DNA from: Pseudomonas sp. B21-040
GTDB lineage: Bacteria > Pseudomonadota > Gammaproteobacteria > Pseudomonadales > Pseudomonadaceae
DNA length: 64,000 nucleotides
Assembly: GCF_024748695.1 (NCBI RefSeq)
Contig: NZ_CP087176.1
Location: 4,519,501-4,583,500 of the forward strand
Direction: 5' to 3'
Part shown: piece by piece, positions 63,188 through 64,000 of the stretch
Layout of the letters: each line of letters starts with the position of its first letter
Numbering within the stretch: the first letter of the stretch is position 1
The notes under the pieces: generated by a model
What the model was told of the DNA's origin: nothing
Seen by the model: only the letters and a program-made list of their open reading frames with translations
The model's database searches: none
Made by a program: the position numbers and the translations under genes

Positions 63188-63769
63188 TTGAAGGCTTCAA
63201 CAGTGTGCCTTGCGTTCAGCGTGCTCTTTTCGGCCATGGTTTCTGCCAACGGGGTCATTCCTGTCATCGATCTCGATTTCACAAGGTCAGCTGACCAAAC
63301 GCTGAAAAAACTGAACATCAACGACGCTTGCATTATTGCGGCGGCGACTCCCATGACGTTCACCTACTGCCGGGAAGGCTCGTTAACACTCTGGAAGTAT
63401 CAGGCGCTGGACATGGAACAACAGCCGATCATCCACACTGGCGCCCAGCAGTCCCCAATGGCCTTAGGGCGAATCAGCGTTGTGGAAGTCGAGAGCGCTG
63501 CCTGCCTTCACGAATACCAGTCAGACCTCAAACCGGTTGTCACTCGCCGGATTGTCTTGAGCCTGATCGCTCTGTTTCTGCTGATCAGTTCGCGATACGC
63601 CTACAAGGTCATCGCCCAACGCCGCTCCCAACAGTCGGCGTATTCAGAGCCCTTCTGGCAACAATCGACCGAGTCCGAGCCCGCGCACCATGCCATTGAA
63701 AAAGCAGTGGGAGCCTTTGCCATCGCTGCGGTGCTGGCACTCGTTTATGGTTGCTGCAGCGTCATTTAA
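63188..63769 (+). CDS. Hypothetical exported membrane protein
   Basis: I do not recognise this 193-residue protein. It starts with TTG (AAGGA upstream) and has a signal peptide (about 1-20, VSA/N), a periplasmic part with Cys residues near 48, 61 and 105, a membrane helix at about 121-138 (IVLSLIALFLLISS), a polar cytosolic loop, and a last helix at about 171-192. No catalytic motif is seen. Codon use looks slightly less GC-rich than the neighbours. It is not obviously part of the amine dehydrogenase operon. Confidence 0.65.
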   Translation: MKASTVCLAFSVLFSAMVSANGVIPVIDLDFTRSADQTLKKLNINDACIIAAATPMTFTYCREGSLTLWKYQALDMEQQPIIHTGAQQSPMALGRISVVEVESAACLHEYQSDLKPVVTRRIVLSLIALFLLISSRYAYKVIAQRRSQQSAYSEPFWQQSTESEPAHHAIEKAVGAFAIAAVLALVYGCCSVI

Positions 63770-63839
63770 CCGGCCCTGGCTCCCGCGCCACCGGCATGTG
63801 TCCTATCCTTGCATCAAACCCATCGATGCGAACAATGAA

Positions 63840-64000
63840 ATGCCCGATCCCGAATCCACCCTCCTCCAGAGTTGGCACCACAACGCCCGCGCCTGGATCG
63901 AAGCCATTCGCAGTGGCACCCTCGCAAGCCGCGTTCAGGTCACCGACCAGGCCATGGTGCTGGCGGTTCTGGGCCGCCAGCCCGAACGCGTGCTCGACCT
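63840..64000 (+). CDS. Class I methyltransferase, 5' part only
   Basis: The reading frame starts at ATG 63840 (MPDPESTLLQSWHHNARAWI) and runs off the window after 53 codons, ending QPERVLDL, the usual entry to the S-adenosylmethionine-binding motif (LDLGCGxG). The N-terminal helix with NARAWIEAIRSG is typical of a Pseudomonas methyltransferase group. Domain content beyond residue 53 is not visible. An overlapping ATG at 63835 is in another frame and is rejected. Confidence 0.7.
   Translation, partial: MPDPESTLLQSWHHNARAWIEAIRSGTLASRVQVTDQAMVLAVLGRQPERVLD

Overview
This window is chromosomal DNA of a Pseudomonas, most likely of the P. fluorescens group. The grounds are the high GC content, the many Pseudomonas-type REP elements (cores of the CGCGGGCAAGCC and GTTCCCACGC type) between genes, and the close fit of the housekeeping proteins (SelD/MnmH, QueD, DUF1615 lipoprotein, FecA) to that genus. 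It holds 64 supported genes. The last is cut by the window edge and one (selD) appears frameshifted. I saw no rRNA, tRNA, CRISPR array, prophage or insertion sequence.

Region by region. 1-15.7 kb is mixed housekeeping: CBS protein, two glutathione transferases, isochorismatase-like hydrolase, a secreted 13-residue-repeat protein, DUF1615 lipoprotein, an FAD monooxygenase, an enterobacterial-type HemB, a PhzF-like protein, an ArsP-like permease, mnmH-selD, a XapX/MDR pair, an AraC regulator and a metallothionein. 15.7-26.3 kb holds a DMT transporter pair with a divergent LysR regulator, two chemoreceptors, a Na+/H+ antiporter, and a PepSY-PepSY-response regulator-kinase operon. 26.6-32.8 kb has a patatin, queD, an alpha/beta hydrolase, a cytosine deaminase, a DapF-fold protein without catalytic cysteines, and an MFS carrier. 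32.9-37.0 kb is a fecIRA ferric-citrate system. 37.1-43.5 kb has an aldehyde dehydrogenase of the phenylacetaldehyde type, a cytochrome c, an AlgE-like porin, a third chemoreceptor and a DUF6124 protein. 44.0-47.6 kb is a permease/class III PLP enzyme/kinase operon that looks like an amino-alcohol kinase plus phospholyase pathway.

The most striking part is 47.7-63.0 kb. It carries a complete iac set for indole-3-acetic acid (auxin) breakdown: iacA, B, I, H, C, D, E and F on the minus strand, with iacG detached. A FixJ-type response regulator and a FeaR-like AraC regulator lie at one end and a soluble PAS histidine kinase at the other. Immediately beyond the kinase is an aromatic amine dehydrogenase operon (aauB, mauE, mauD, aauA), followed by a cytochrome c. 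Together with the aldehyde dehydrogenase at 37-38.6 kb this could convert tryptamine to indole-3-acetaldehyde, then to IAA, and on to catechol. The two regulatory gaps of the iac block share a directional motif that may be the response-regulator site.

Intergenic space is dominated by two repeat families: short REP pairs, and eight copies of a 130-200 bp inverted repeat that begins GTAGCAGCTG and ends CAGCTGCTAC, or close variants. One of these sits inside the iac operon with its left arm tandemly duplicated. Intrinsic terminators are clear after the repeat protein, queD and aauA.
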